The notes: generated by a model from the sequence alone, not told the origin. A DNA stretch of 64,000 nucleotides from Fictibacillus halophilus (GCF_016401385.1 NZ_JAEACF010000001.1:3224001-3288000), one strand, 5' to 3'; positions 42,261-51,887 are shown, counted from the first letter of the stretch. Made by a program: numbers and translations.

Positions 42261-43245
42261 ATGATAAAAAAAGGTAAGGTTGAAGCCAATCTATATGAAT
42301 AAACTTCAACTCTTGATGAACCGTTTAGAGGACGATCTTGTTAAACAGAGTCTTGAATTAGAAATCGGTAAGATGACGGCCGGTTTTCGCGGTGAAGACT
42401 CTATCAACTATTTTTTGAACATGCTTCCGAACAAGAAAGAATGCCACGTGCTGCACGACCTCCGAATTCCCCATGAATCTACTTTTTTTCAAATCGACAC
42501 ACTTATTTTGAATCCTAATTACTTTCTCATTATTGAAGTAAAGAACATCTCCGGAAACCTTTTTTTCGATCATACCTTCAACCAACTATTGCGCACCAAA
42601 AACGGTATAGAAGAACCCTTTCAAGACCCAATCCCACAAGTTGAACGCCAAAAATACCAGCTTGAACACTGGCTTAGGAAAAATAAATTTCCCACCGTTC
42701 CCATCGAGACTCTCGTAGTTATGACTCATTCTCAATCTGTCTTGAAAACGAACGATGTGTCGAGCCGCATATCGAAAAAAGTGATTCATAGTGTCCAACT
42801 GCTAGACCGTATCCGGCAGCTTCAAAGAAAATATAAACAGCATGTGGTTGTTTCGAGAGATGTGATGAATAAGATGACTAGGAAGTTGACCAAGGAACAC
42901 ACTCCACGGGATGTGAATGTAATGGAGCGTTATAAGATTAGTAAAGAGATGATTATTAAGGGGGTGCAGTGTACGGGGTGTTTGGCTTTCGATATGAAAA
43001 AAGGCTATCGTACATGGAATTGTCCGCATTGTTCACATTCAAGCAGGAATCCCCACATAAGAGCGCTCAAAGATTACTCTCTTTTCATCCAAACTATGAT
43101 AACCAACCAGCAAGCACGTGATTTTCTGAAGCTTTCTTCTATTTCGATAGCATCAAAGCTCTTAGTATCCATGCAACTGCCCTATACAGGTGCAACAAAA
43201 GGGCGAACATACGATTTAAGCTTACTAAAAGACCTTCAGAAATAA
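42261..43245 (+). CDS. NERD domain protein, start region disrupted by an A7 slippage site
   Basis: The protein of about 325 residues has an N-terminal NERD (nuclease-related) domain (about 30-150: GFRGEDSINYFLNMLP, FQIDTLILNPNYFLIIEVKNISG with Asp and Glu-x-Lys of a PD-(D/E)XK core) and a C-terminal zinc-finger-like segment (CTGCLAFD, WNCPHCSHSS). The apparent start in this frame is TTG 42280 with no ribosome site. A good site (GAGGAG) and ATG 42261 lie just upstream in another frame, joined to it across AAAAAAA (42266-42272). Dropping one A would give MIKKVRLKPIYMNKL, which fits NERD N-termini. As printed, ATG 42261 opens only a 13-codon frame. Confidence 0.72.
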
Positions 43246-43246
43246 G

Positions 43247-43372
43247 AATCTGTCCAATTGAGTGGGGAATCTGTCCGATTGCATATTTAATCTGTCCGAT
43301 TGGGGCCACAATCTGTCCAATCTTGAATATAATCTGTCCAATTCAGCAATTAATCTGTCCAATCTCAAAACC
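43247..43372. repeat. Six-unit array of exact 21-bp period, AATCTGTCC core (locus 3)
   Basis: AATCTGTCC occurs at 43247, 43268, 43289, 43310, 43331 and 43352, each 21 bp apart. It is followed in each unit by RAT(T/C) and a variable 8-base tail. The array begins immediately after the NERD stop codon and ends before the desaturase gene. The core differs from that of loci 1 and 2 but the period is the same. A frame across it shows a seven-residue NLS pattern, an effect of the period. Confidence 0.92.
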
Positions 43373-43402
43373 CACTTCTACCCAAACAAAAAAACATCCA
43401 AA

Positions 43403-44488
43403 TTAATGGATGCTTTTCGACGTGCGGCTCACTGGCTTTCGTTCCCGCTTCTGCTCGTCCACGGTCTCATTCATCCCATGTCCAAGCGAAGGATACAAAT
43501 TCCCCGGTGCTGGATCAACAAACTGAGTTTGATTAAAGTACACGTGCGGTGTCTTCCATAGAGCAACAAGTGCTTTCCAGTGCGGCATCTCGTGATAGCG
43601 CTCTGGCCACATCTCTTTAATGTGCTTTTTCACGAGCGGGTAATATTTCGGACTCATCCCAGGAAACAAATGATGCTCCGTATGGTAAGAGAAGTTAAAA
43701 TGAATCACATCGATCCATTTTGGAACCGTAACCGTTAAGCTGTTTGCTAACGGATCGTTCACGTCTGTCATTGGGTTCAAGCGGTGGTTAGTTGAGATAT
43801 AACTCATTACGATTGCGTTGGCGATCAATAATGGCAGCAATACCGCAAAGAACCATTTAACAGGTCCTAGCCACGCGAGCAATCCTAGCCACATCGCCCA
43901 CGGCAATAGCAACTGAATCCACACGGAAGGACGCTTACTCGGTTTGAATTCTTTAATAAATCGTTTGAACATGAAAAGTCCGTGCAGCGTAAACGAAACA
44001 GATAAAAAAGCAAAGCTTACGATCGAACGCATCCACATCGGAAGCTTGTACACTTTTTGAAGCAATGGTTTGTGAGACAAGTTCTCTAATGTCGGCCACG
44101 CATCCGGGTCTTTCCCGTCATGCTGAGTGTGAACGTGATGCGTCGTATTGTGCCACTTACGCCATAGCTTTGGTCCAACGCTTAACGGCCAAAAAGCTAC
44201 CGCTCCTAAAAAGTCACGAAGCCACGGCTTTCGGATCACTGTTCCGTGCAGAATCTCATGGCCTAAGAAGCCCATACCCGCAAAACACGTTCCTAATATA
44301 ACGGCGATTCCAATCCCTAACCAAGGGTGTAAATTATTTAATAACCCGATAACTAAAATACCGGCGATTGCGATCAGTAAGTAAACAAGCCCACCCCATA
44401 ATCTTGAAGGCACTGGCTTAAAGGCTTCTTTCGGCAGCTTTGGAGCGATTTTTGCTGCATACCAGCCAAACGATTGTAGATCTTTCAT
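43403..44488 (-). CDS. Fatty acid desaturase (membrane-bound di-iron)
   Basis: A 361-residue membrane enzyme introducing double bonds in fatty acids. The three histidine boxes are HEILHG, HNTTHHVHTQHDG and HTEHHLFPGMSP, giving the expected eight or more His ligands to the di-iron site. Four to six hydrophobic segments surround them (for example LVYLLIAIAGILVIGLL). It resembles phospholipid desaturases of Bacillales, but positional specificity is unknown. ATG 44488 is chosen over one 19 codons upstream because GAGGAG lies about eight bases before it. Membrane fluidity control at low temperature is inferred. Confidence 0.9.
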   Translation of the reverse strand: MKDLQSFGWYAAKIAPKLPKEAFKPVPSRLWGGLVYLLIAIAGILVIGLLNNLHPWLGIGIAVILGTCFAGMGFLGHEILHGTVIRKPWLRDFLGAVAFWPLSVGPKLWRKWHNTTHHVHTQHDGKDPDAWPTLENLSHKPLLQKVYKLPMWMRSIVSFAFLSVSFTLHGLFMFKRFIKEFKPSKRPSVWIQLLLPWAMWLGLLAWLGPVKWFFAVLLPLLIANAIVMSYISTNHRLNPMTDVNDPLANSLTVTVPKWIDVIHFNFSYHTEHHLFPGMSPKYYPLVKKHIKEMWPERYHEMPHWKALVALWKTPHVYFNQTQFVDPAPGNLYPSLGHGMNETVDEQKRERKPVSRTSKSIH

Positions 44489-44608
44489 TTGCTCAACTCC
44501 TCTAATCTGACTCTTTCGAATTCTCGTACAATACAATCGTAACAAGGTTTGTTTTATGAAGCAACTATTTTTGTTACCTGGTAATAACAGTTGGTATTAT
44601 GTACCCAC

Positions 44609-44641
44609 AAAAAAAAGGAGCCATCCTGAAGGATAGCCCAC
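44609..44641 (-). terminator. Terminator of the helicase gene
   Basis: Stem GGCTATCCT with AGGATGGCT and a run of eight T on the minus strand. Confidence 0.88.
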
Positions 44642-44658
44642 TTTCTAAAGAAATAACC

Positions 44659-45774
44659 TTACATATATTCAAGTTTTAAAACATTCAACTTTTGATCTGT
44701 CTCTCGTTCGATAATCTGCAGCAAACGACGGTCTTTTTGTGCAACAAAGGTCACAGCTAGTCCCTTTCCGCCAGCACGCCCAGTTCTTCCGATTCGGTGA
44801 ATGTAGCTTTCGGCATCGAGCGCGATGTCGTAATTAAAAACATGCGTGACTCCGTCAACATCAAGTCCACGTGCCGCCACATCCGTTGCTACAAGGTATT
44901 GAATCTCTCCTTCACGAAAGCGCCGCATCACGTCTTCCCTCTTCGCTTGCGAAAGGTCGCCATGCAGTTCATCAGAATTGTATCCCATATTTTGCAGAGA
45001 TTCGTTCAACTTGCTAGCTCTTCTTTTCGTTCGGCAAAAAATGATCGCTAGATAAGGACGCAGCAGTCTGATCGTTTGAACAAGGTCGTTCTGCTTCCCT
45101 CTATCTGTAGTTTCCACAATTCGCTGGCGGATTTCCTTTAACGTTATTTGTTTCGTTTTCACATGAATATCTTGAGGATCGTTTGTATACGTTTCAGCCA
45201 GCTTCTTTACTTCATCAGGCATTGTCGCAGAAAAAAGTAACGTTTGGCGATCCTCTGGCACCTCATACATGATGTCTTCTATATCATCTAAAAATCCGAT
45301 ATGAAGCATCTGATCCGCCTCATCTAGCACGAACGTTGAAACATGAGATAAGTCGATCGTCTCTCGTCGAATATGATCGAGCAGCCTTCCAGGTGTTGCG
45401 ACAACAACATGTACCTTGCTCTCTAGCTTGTGCATCTGCGCGATCACGTCCTGCCCACCGTAGACAGCAAGCACGTTAATCTCACCAAGAGCTTCTGTAA
45501 GTTTACGTACTTCAGCTGTAATCTGAATAGCAAGCTCGCGCGTCGGGGCGACGATCAACCCTTGAACCGCATCACGTTCAGCATCAACTTTTTGCAGAAG
45601 AGGAAGCACGAAAGCAAGTGTCTTTCCCGTACCCGTTTGAGCTTGTCCCACAACGTCTTTACCTTCTAAGATGACAGGAATCGTTTCCTTTTGAATAGGC
45701 GTTGGTTCACCAATTCCGTTTTGCAACAATATATCTATAAATTCATCATGAATGCCTAGTTCTTTAAAGCCCAT
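44659..45774 (-). CDS. DEAD-box ATP-dependent RNA helicase
   Basis: This 371-residue helicase is a minimal two-domain enzyme without the C-terminal extension of CshA. Visible motifs are the Q motif (EPTPIQ), I (AQTGTGKT), Ia (PTRELAIQ), Ib (TPGR), II (DEAD), III (SAT), IV-V ([11 protein letters not shown]) and VI ([10 protein letters not shown]). Length and form match B. subtilis YfmL, which acts in ribosome assembly and cold growth. The start codon overlaps the proC stop (TAATG), so the two are co-translated in one operon. Role in this organism is inferred. Confidence 0.92.
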   Translation of the reverse strand: MGFKELGIHDEFIDILLQNGIGEPTPIQKETIPVILEGKDVVGQAQTGTGKTLAFVLPLLQKVDAERDAVQGLIVAPTRELAIQITAEVRKLTEALGEINVLAVYGGQDVIAQMHKLESKVHVVVATPGRLLDHIRRETIDLSHVSTFVLDEADQMLHIGFLDDIEDIMYEVPEDRQTLLFSATMPDEVKKLAETYTNDPQDIHVKTKQITLKEIRQRIVETTDRGKQNDLVQTIRLLRPYLAIIFCRTKRRASKLNESLQNMGYNSDELHGDLSQAKREDVMRRFREGEIQYLVATDVAARGLDVDGVTHVFNYDIALDAESYIHRIGRTGRAGGKGLAVTFVAQKDRRLLQIIERETDQKLNVLKLEYM

Positions 45775-46583
45775 TACTTTTTCCCCAATTTCTTTACTTT
45801 TTCTGTGCAGCTTTCCATCGCCGCTAACACTGCACCACGAAAGCGTTCTTGCTCGAGCGTTGCGACGGCCGCAATCGTTGCTCCACCTGGAGACGTTACT
45901 TGATCTTTTAACTCGCCAGGATGTTTTCCTGTTTCAAGCACCATCTGCGCTGCTCCTAAAACAGCTTGTGCGGCTAAACGATAGGATTGATCGCGTGACA
46001 AGCCTTGTACGACTCCTCCGTCTGCCATCGCTTCAATCATCATGTACACGTAAGCAGGCGAAGAACCACTGATCGCAGGAATCGCATCCATCTGAGATTC
46101 TACGATCACCTCTACTTTACCGAAGCTGCCCAGCAACTCCTCAACCGTCTGTAATTCGTCATCCTTTATCTCATCATTAACAGAAACAGCCGTCATACCC
46201 GCTCCGACAAGTGATGGCGTGTTCGGCATCGTACGTACCACTTTCACTTGTTTGCCGAAAGCCTGCTCCACGTCTTCTGTTGTTATCCCCGCTGCAATCG
46301 TTACGATGATCGCATCAGATTTTACGAATTCCTTTACCTCTTCAATCACTTCAAGATAGGAATATGGCGCTACAGCAAGAAACAGCACGTCAACCGCTTT
46401 TGCAACGTCACTGTTTGACGAGAATGTGTGGATACCAAATTGCTTCTCGACACAAAGACGAGTCTTTTCCGTTCGCATGCTCGCGATGATCTGGTCAGGA
46501 CTGATCAAACCTGAACTGATCATACCTCCTGCCATAGCCTGCGCCATCTTTCCAAACCCGATAAAACCTATTTTTTTCTCCAT
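45774..46583 (-). CDS. proC: Pyrroline-5-carboxylate reductase
   Basis: A 269-residue enzyme catalysing the last step of proline synthesis with NADPH. The N-terminal Rossmann motif is [30 protein letters not shown] and the C-terminal signature [18 protein letters not shown] complete the family pattern. Bacillus species have several ProC paralogues (ProG, ProH, ProI), and this could be any of them. It is first in the unit with the DEAD-box helicase, sharing one base of overlap. The pairing of proC and a helicase may reflect osmotic and cold adaptation, but that is speculative. The ribosome site GAAGTG is weak. Confidence 0.93.
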   Translation of the reverse strand: MEKKIGFIGFGKMAQAMAGGMISSGLISPDQIIASMRTEKTRLCVEKQFGIHTFSSNSDVAKAVDVLFLAVAPYSYLEVIEEVKEFVKSDAIIVTIAAGITTEDVEQAFGKQVKVVRTMPNTPSLVGAGMTAVSVNDEIKDDELQTVEELLGSFGKVEVIVESQMDAIPAISGSSPAYVYMMIEAMADGGVVQGLSRDQSYRLAAQAVLGAAQMVLETGKHPGELKDQVTSPGGATIAAVATLEQERFRGAVLAAMESCTEKVKKLGKK

Positions 46584-46807
46584 ACTATATGCACTTCTTT
46601 CTATTTTTTATAAAGGGAAATGTTCACTTTTACAGAATACTCATACCGATAGCTTTACCTTTAGTAAACCACAAATACATAAGGCGTGTGAAATGGATGG
46701 AGAGGTTAACACTCAAATAAGGGCTAGTAAAAAAGAATATTTCATTTCCGAGCTGAACTCCATTAAACTAGGATGTAGAGCATAACGTACATAAGGAGGA
46801 TTTTGAT

Positions 46808-48202
46808 ATGACAGATAAAATCGTAAACTACTTAAAAGAAAACCGTGATACGCATCTAAAAGAATTAACTGACTGGCTTGCTGTTCCCAGTGTGAGTGCA
46901 CTTCCTGAGCACAAAGAAGACGTTCGAAAAGGGGCAGAGTGGATCGCAGATAGCCTTACGAATGCCGGCATGGAAAACGTAAAAATCTATGAAACAGACG
47001 GACACCCTGTTGTTTATGGAGACTGGTTAAAAGCAGAAGGCAAACCAACTGTACTCGTTTATGGTCATTACGATGTTCAGCCTGTTGATCCGATTGAGCT
47101 ATGGGAATCTCCGCCTTATGAAGCTACCATCCGCGATAACAAACTTTATGCACGTGGAGCATCAGACGACAAAGGCCAAACGTTCATGCACGTAAAAGTA
47201 CTACAAGCCATACTAAAATCAGAAGGTACACTGCCTCTTAACTTCAAGTTCTGTATCGAAGGTGAAGAAGAGATCGGCAGTCCAAGTCTTCCGAAGTTCA
47301 TTGAGGAAAATAAAGACTTGCTAGCAGCAGACGTTATCGTCATTTCTGATACAGGTATGCTAGATCGCGGAAAACCAGCAATCTGTTACGGACTTCGCGG
47401 CATGTGTGCGATGCAAATAGATGTTACAGGACCAAACAGTGACCTGCATTCCGGTCTTTATGGTGGAGCTGTCCAGAACCCATTACACGCGATCACAGAG
47501 CTTCTTCAATCGTTCCGTGATGAGAACGGACGTATTTTAGTAGATGGATTTTATGATAATGTACAAGAATTAACGGAAGAAGAAAGAGAAGCGTTCCGCG
47601 CTCTTCCTCTAACAGAAGAAGCTCTTAAGAATCAGCTTGGGGTGACAGAGCTCACAGGTGAAGAAGGATACAGTCATATTGAACGCACATGGGCCCGCCC
47701 AACATTAGAGTTAAACGGCGTTTGGGGAGGCTTCCAAGGTGAAGGCATCAAGACCGTTATCCCGGCGAAAGCACACGCAAAGATCAGCTGCCGACTCGTA
47801 CCAAACCAAGAGCCAGATGAAATCATTGAAAAAGTAAAAGCGCACATTGAAAAGCATAAGCCCGCAGGCATTGATGTGAAGGTTACTCTGTTTGATAAAG
47901 GAGCTCCATACGTAACGCCGTTCGATCACCCAGCCATCCAAGCGGCTGCACGTTCTTATGAAAAAGTGTACGGTGTACCAACAGCGTTCACACGTGGCGG
48001 CGGATCGATTCCAATCGTAGCAACGTTCGATCAAATGCTGAACATCCCAGTCGTATTGATGGGCTTCGGACTATCAACAGAAAACTTCCATGCACCAAAC
48101 GAGCACTTCCATCTCGAAAACTTCGACAAAGGCATGGAAACACTAGCAGACTACTGGTTCGAACTCGAAAAATCCATCCAAAAAGAAACAACAACAAAAT
48201 AA
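46808..48202 (+). CDS. M20 family dipeptidase
   Basis: A 464-residue cytoplasmic metallopeptidase. Zinc ligands and catalytic residues are His87 and Asp89 (VYGHYDVQP), the bridging Asp in ARGASDDKGQT, the general base Glu in CIEGEEEIGSPS, and the late His in NFHAPNEHF. The dimerisation lid domain spans about 205-370. It belongs to the PepV/CNDP-like branch and cleaves dipeptides, with carnosinase-type paralogues; substrate is not known. AAGGAGG precedes the ATG. It is a single-gene unit with its own terminator. Confidence 0.93.
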   Translation: MTDKIVNYLKENRDTHLKELTDWLAVPSVSALPEHKEDVRKGAEWIADSLTNAGMENVKIYETDGHPVVYGDWLKAEGKPTVLVYGHYDVQPVDPIELWESPPYEATIRDNKLYARGASDDKGQTFMHVKVLQAILKSEGTLPLNFKFCIEGEEEIGSPSLPKFIEENKDLLAADVIVISDTGMLDRGKPAICYGLRGMCAMQIDVTGPNSDLHSGLYGGAVQNPLHAITELLQSFRDENGRILVDGFYDNVQELTEEEREAFRALPLTEEALKNQLGVTELTGEEGYSHIERTWARPTLELNGVWGGFQGEGIKTVIPAKAHAKISCRLVPNQEPDEIIEKVKAHIEKHKPAGIDVKVTLFDKGAPYVTPFDHPAIQAAARSYEKVYGVPTAFTRGGGSIPIVATFDQMLNIPVVLMGFGLSTENFHAPNEHFHLENFDKGMETLADYWFELEKSIQKETTTK

Positions 48203-48210
48203 AACAGATG

Positions 48211-48246
48211 AAGCTGACAGGAAAGAAATCTTGTCAGCTTTTTTAC
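48211..48246 (+). terminator. Terminator of the M20 dipeptidase gene
   Basis: AAGCTGACAG pairs with TGTCAGCTT, followed by a run of T. Confidence 0.88.
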
Positions 48247-48306
48247 TCGGATTGAAACATGGCGTGTGTTTTGAATTTGTTCTTTGATTATTAGACACCC
48301 TTGCAA

Positions 48307-48434
48307 GTTGATTGAAGTGGAAGGTGCGAGACTCCTGCGGGACAAGCGGTCAGGTGAGACCCTTAATGGCGCAAAGCGGCAAGGGGCTCACCGCCTGCCC
48401 CGCGGAAAGCGAAGCACCTGAAACGGAGATCAAC
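48307..48434 (+). repeat. Interspersed palindromic repeat, copy 7
   Basis: GTTGATTGAAGTGGAAGGTG at the left and CCTGAAACGGAGATCAAC at the right, with GACAAGCGGTCAGGTGAGAC within. It lies in the 335-bp gap before the 164-residue hypothetical gene. The rest of the gap holds the dipeptidase terminator and an AT-rich promoter region. Confidence 0.93.
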
Positions 48435-48537
48435 TCCCCCAACCACAACACATAATTTCCCACAAGAGACCTTTTCGTTTTCACCCCTCAGTGTGATATA
48501 ATCAACCAATCACAACAAAGAAACGGAGAGTATAAAC

Positions 48538-49032
48538 ATGCTTTCATTTGAAGATAAAATTGCCTTAATCGAAGAAAACTTCCCAGAGCTCGACATGCAC
48601 GAGGTATCCCTTGGCCGCTTGAACTTCCACTTCGAAGAAAGTGTACAAGACAAAAAAATCGTCGTGTACCACCTTCACCCGAACGGAAATGGCTTCGTTT
48701 ATGGCGGACACCTGCCACAAAGCGTAAAAAACGAAAAAGGCTACGTGAACATCCGTGACTACGAAGCGGAAGAACTGATCGCTCTAATCCAAGAATCCAT
48801 GGAGTTTCTATCAAAAAAACATGGTTGGCAGCAGCCGAAGAAAGATCGCTCTGATGACGAAGAGCGTAAAGAAGAACACTGGTACAGCCACAGCCACGAG
48901 GAAATTCGTCTCGTAGGAGAAGATGGCATGTGGTTCATCTTTGATGAAGATGATGCACTAGAAGCTGCATTTGAAACATATGCAGAAGCAGAAGGTTATT
49001 TAAAAGAAGCAGATTTTAAAAAGAAAAAATAG
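48538..49032 (+). CDS. Conserved hypothetical acidic protein
   Basis: A 164-residue soluble protein rich in Glu, Asp and His with no signal peptide or membrane segment. Distinct stretches are KIVVYHLHPNGNGFVYGGHLP, YEAEELIALIQESMEFLSKKHGW and the C-terminal MWFIFDEDDALEAAFETYAEAEGYL. I do not recognise a family with a known function. It is the first gene of a three-gene operon with a 58-residue basic protein and YwbE, all within 880 bp. CGGAGAG lies before the ATG. Confidence 0.78.
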   Translation: MLSFEDKIALIEENFPELDMHEVSLGRLNFHFEESVQDKKIVVYHLHPNGNGFVYGGHLPQSVKNEKGYVNIRDYEAEELIALIQESMEFLSKKHGWQQPKKDRSDDEERKEEHWYSHSHEEIRLVGEDGMWFIFDEDDALEAAFETYAEAEGYLKEADFKKKK

Positions 49033-49043
49033 AGGTGACTAAG

Positions 49044-49220
49044 ATGGCTGAGGAGAAAAAGAAGTTAAGCTTTCAAGAAATCGCGAAACAGCGCTTAGCT
49101 GAAAAGAAAGCACAGCAATCAGGCGGATCATTCAGCAAGGGGCCAGTTAAAGTGGCTAACCAGCTTAAAAACCAACAAACCAAAAAAGCAAACAACCAAG
49201 CGCGGAGAACAGGTGTTTAA
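49044..49220 (+). CDS. Small basic hypothetical protein
   Basis: This 58-residue protein is strongly basic (Lys and Arg) and rich in Gln and Asn, with a short amphipathic helix FQEIAKQRLAEKKA and a disordered tail. Such composition suggests nucleic acid or ribosome binding, but there is no known motif. ATG 49044 is used with AGAGGTGA six bases upstream. Its TAA stop overlaps the ywbE start, so it is translationally coupled to it. Confidence 0.75.
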   Translation: MAEEKKKLSFQEIAKQRLAEKKAQQSGGSFSKGPVKVANQLKNQQTKKANNQARRTGV

Positions 49221-49414
49221 TGCATCGTAAGCGAGCAAATATCACCCCTGGTCTACCCGTGAACGTGATCTTAAAAGCAGATCAGCGTTCAGGTAAGAAA
49301 ACAAAAGGTATCGTAAAAGATATCTTAACGAACTCACCTACTCATCCACACGGCATCAAGGTGCGCCTTGAAGACGGTCAAGTTGGACGAGTCATCGACA
49401 TTTTGAATGCATAA
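49220..49414 (+). CDS. ywbE: YwbE family protein (DUF2196)
   Basis: A 64-residue protein matching B. subtilis YwbE along its whole length (PGLPVNVILKADQRSGKKT, VKDILTNSPTHPHGIKVRLEDGQVGRV). The fold is expected to be a small beta barrel. Function is unknown. It is the last gene of the operon with two unknown proteins and is coupled to the preceding gene through a TAATG overlap. A terminator follows. Confidence 0.9.
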   Translation: MHRKRANITPGLPVNVILKADQRSGKKTKGIVKDILTNSPTHPHGIKVRLEDGQVGRVIDILNA

Positions 49415-49419
49415 CACAA

Positions 49420-49448
49420 AAAACGGTCACCTACTCGGGACCGTTTTT
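49420..49448 (+). terminator. Terminator after ywbE
   Basis: AAAAACGGTC pairs with GACCGTTTTT, with a T tail. Confidence 0.85.
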
Positions 49449-49516
49449 ACTTTACATGTAATACATGGGTTATCCGTATACTAGTTGGTAGATTTTTCTT
49501 AAAAGGAGATCACTTC

Positions 49517-51253
49517 ATGAATATAGATGCTTTAAAGAAACGAATTGATGTGAGTACAAAAAGATTGCCAGCAGATGTTGTAGTGAAGAACGGAAAAATT
49601 ATTGATGTGTTTAATCTTGAAGTCATTGAAGGTGATGTTGCGATCGTTGATGGCTATATTGCCGGAATTGGTGAGTACGAAGGACATGAAATTATTGATG
49701 CAGCGGGTAAATTTATCTCCCCTGCCTTCATCGACGGTCATGTGCACATCGAGTCATCTATGGTGACGCCAGGAGAATTCAGCAAAGTCCTGCTCGCTCA
49801 TGGCGTTACAACGGTCATAACGGACCCTCATGAGATCGGTAACGTTTCAGGAACTGAAGGAATCTCTTTTATGTTGAATGAGTCTGAAGGGCTTTCTCTG
49901 GACGTACGGGTGATGCTTCCTTCATCTGTTCCTGCAACCCCTTTTGAGAATGCAGGTGCTGTTTTAAAAGCATCTGACCTAGAATCTTTCTTAGCTCATC
50001 CTCGTGTCCTCGGTTTAGCGGAAGTGATGGATTTTCCGGCTGTCTTTAGAGGAGATGGTGATATGCTTCAAAAAATCATTGCTGCAGCTGATCAAAACGG
50101 GATGATCGACGGCCATGCGGCAGGACTAGACGCTAATGGAATCAATGTGTATCGCTCCTCAATGATCACGACGGACCACGAATGTACGACAGTGGAAGAA
50201 GCACGAGATCGAATCTCTCGAGGAATGTACGTGTTGATACGCGAAGGGTCTGTTGCCAAAAATTTAAGAGCACTTACAAAAGCAGTAACACCAAATAACG
50301 CTCGTCGCTTTTTATTCTGTACAGATGATAAGCACCTAGATGATCTTGTCGCAGAAGGAAGTGTGGATCATAACGTAAGGCTCGCTATTCAGGAAGGGAT
50401 GGATCCTCTACAAGCGATCCAGCTCGCAACGTTGAACGCCGCTGAATGTTATGGTTTAAAAGAAAAAGGTGCTGTCGCTCCAGGGTATAAAGCAGACTTT
50501 CTTTTGCTCGATGATTTGAATTCCATTGCCATTTCCGATGTTTTTGTAGGAGGAAAATTGGTTGCTCAGAACGGGAAGTATAAAGGCTCAGAAACAAGTA
50601 GTTCGCAGCCACCAGTCGCGCTAACTCAGTCTGTAAACATGACGAAGATAGATTCTGAAAAGCTCTCTATTCCTTTAAGTGATGGTAAGCCCATGCATGT
50701 GATCGAAATCATCCCGAACCAAATTGTTACAAAAAAGAAGATTGTAGCGGCAACAGCAGAAAACGGAAAATTCACACCCTCTACCACGAACGATTTATTA
50801 AAAATGGCTGTGATCGAACGCCACAATAAGACTGAAAATATTGGTCTAGGCGTGGTAAATGGCCTTCTGATCCAGAACGGTGCGATTGCTTCAACTGTTG
50901 CGCATGATTCACATAATCTAGTCGTTGCCGGAACGAATGATGAAGATATACTGGTCGCGATAGAGGCGATCCGCGAGATGCAAGGCGGCTATGTAATCGT
51001 GAAAAACGGTGCTGTGCTCGCGTCTGTCCCGCTTTCGATCTCGGGATTGATGTCAGATCGCCCCTTTACAGAAGTCAATCAACAGATCATCCATTTAAAG
51101 AAAAAGTTAAAGGAGATTGGATTCAACGGAGATTTTGATCCGTTTCTGACCCTATCCTTCTTAACACTTCCTGTAATTCCGGAAATCAAGCTGACAGATC
51201 TCGGTCTCTTTGATTTCAAAATCTTTCAGCATATCCCTGTGCAGGCAGAATAA
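49517..51253 (+). CDS. ade: Adenine deaminase
   Basis: A 578-residue amidohydrolase converting adenine to hypoxanthine and ammonia in purine salvage. The metal motif FIDGHVHIESS holds His75 and His77; the Glu and His ligands follow in TDPHEIGNV, and the second His pair in GMIDGHAAGLD. The late CTDDKHLDDLV carries the catalytic Asp. Length and domain order match B. subtilis AdeC. No purine riboswitch was found in the 100-bp upstream gap. AAAGGAG precedes the ATG. It converges with liaR. Confidence 0.95.
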   Translation: MNIDALKKRIDVSTKRLPADVVVKNGKIIDVFNLEVIEGDVAIVDGYIAGIGEYEGHEIIDAAGKFISPAFIDGHVHIESSMVTPGEFSKVLLAHGVTTVITDPHEIGNVSGTEGISFMLNESEGLSLDVRVMLPSSVPATPFENAGAVLKASDLESFLAHPRVLGLAEVMDFPAVFRGDGDMLQKIIAAADQNGMIDGHAAGLDANGINVYRSSMITTDHECTTVEEARDRISRGMYVLIREGSVAKNLRALTKAVTPNNARRFLFCTDDKHLDDLVAEGSVDHNVRLAIQEGMDPLQAIQLATLNAAECYGLKEKGAVAPGYKADFLLLDDLNSIAISDVFVGGKLVAQNGKYKGSETSSSQPPVALTQSVNMTKIDSEKLSIPLSDGKPMHVIEIIPNQIVTKKKIVAATAENGKFTPSTTNDLLKMAVIERHNKTENIGLGVVNGLLIQNGAIASTVAHDSHNLVVAGTNDEDILVAIEAIREMQGGYVIVKNGAVLASVPLSISGLMSDRPFTEVNQQIIHLKKKLKEIGFNGDFDPFLTLSFLTLPVIPEIKLTDLGLFDFKIFQHIPVQAE

Positions 51254-51257
51254 AGTG

Positions 51258-51887
51258 TTACACGAGTGAATGGTTAAAGGCATAGATAACAGCTTGCGTA
51301 CGGTCTTGGACATCCAACTTGCTCAAAATATTACTTACATGCACTTTGACTGTTTTTAAAGCGATGAACAGATCGTCGGCAATCTCCTGGTTTGTCTTCC
51401 CTTTCGTCATCAATAAAAGAATCTCCATCTCGCGCGCAGTCAGCTCTTCATGTGGCTCGCGCGTTTGCTTTTTACGCATCTTGCTCATCATCTTTCCTGT
51501 TACTTCCGGTTCAAGAACAGATTTCCCGTGATATGTATCGCGAACAGCTTGGGCGATATCACTTGCTTTTGACGTTTTTAACATATAGCTAGAAGCACCC
51601 GCCTCTAGAGCCGGATATACTTTCTCATCATCAAGAAAACTGGTAACAACGATGATTTTCGCTTCTGGCCATGCCGTTGTTATCTCCCGCGTTGCTTCAA
51701 TTCCATCCATCTCATCCATAACAAGATCCATTAATATAATATCCGGTTTCAGCGCTAGTGCCTTTTCTATGGCTACTTTTCCGTTCTCCGCTTCATCCGT
51801 TACTTCTATATCAGGCTGCGCAGAAAGGTAAGCCGATACCCCAATACGCACCATCTCATGATCATCCACTAATAATACTTTGATCAT
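51258..51887 (-). CDS. liaR: Response regulator LiaR
   Basis: This 209-residue NarL-type regulator has a receiver domain with phosphoacceptor Asp54 ([12 protein letters not shown]) and Lys in [10 protein letters not shown] LuxR-type HTH ([40 protein letters not shown]) follows. It matches B. subtilis LiaR along its length. ATG 51887 ([12 protein letters not shown]) is preferred to one three codons upstream by comparison with B. subtilis. It is last in the lia operon and overlaps liaS. It activates the liaIH promoter after phosphorylation by LiaS. Confidence 0.94.
   Translation of the reverse strand: MIKVLLVDDHEMVRIGVSAYLSAQPDIEVTDEAENGKVAIEKALALKPDIILMDLVMDEMDGIEATREITTAWPEAKIIVVTSFLDDEKVYPALEAGASSYMLKTSKASDIAQAVRDTYHGKSVLEPEVTGKMMSKMRKKQTREPHEELTAREMEILLLMTKGKTNQEIADDLFIALKTVKVHVSNILSKLDVQDRTQAVIYAFNHSLV

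Noticed and set aside
43247-43372. Possible CRISPR array
   Set aside because: The period is 21 bp with a conserved core of only 9-13 bp, there are no unique spacers of usual length and no cas genes are nearby.
43262-43561. ORF with repeated Asn-Leu-Ser motifs after the NERD gene
   Set aside because: It is produced by the 21-bp array and then runs antisense into the desaturase gene, without a ribosome binding site.
49449-49516. Purine riboswitch before ade
   Set aside because: The gap is too short and lacks the conserved three-way junction sequences.
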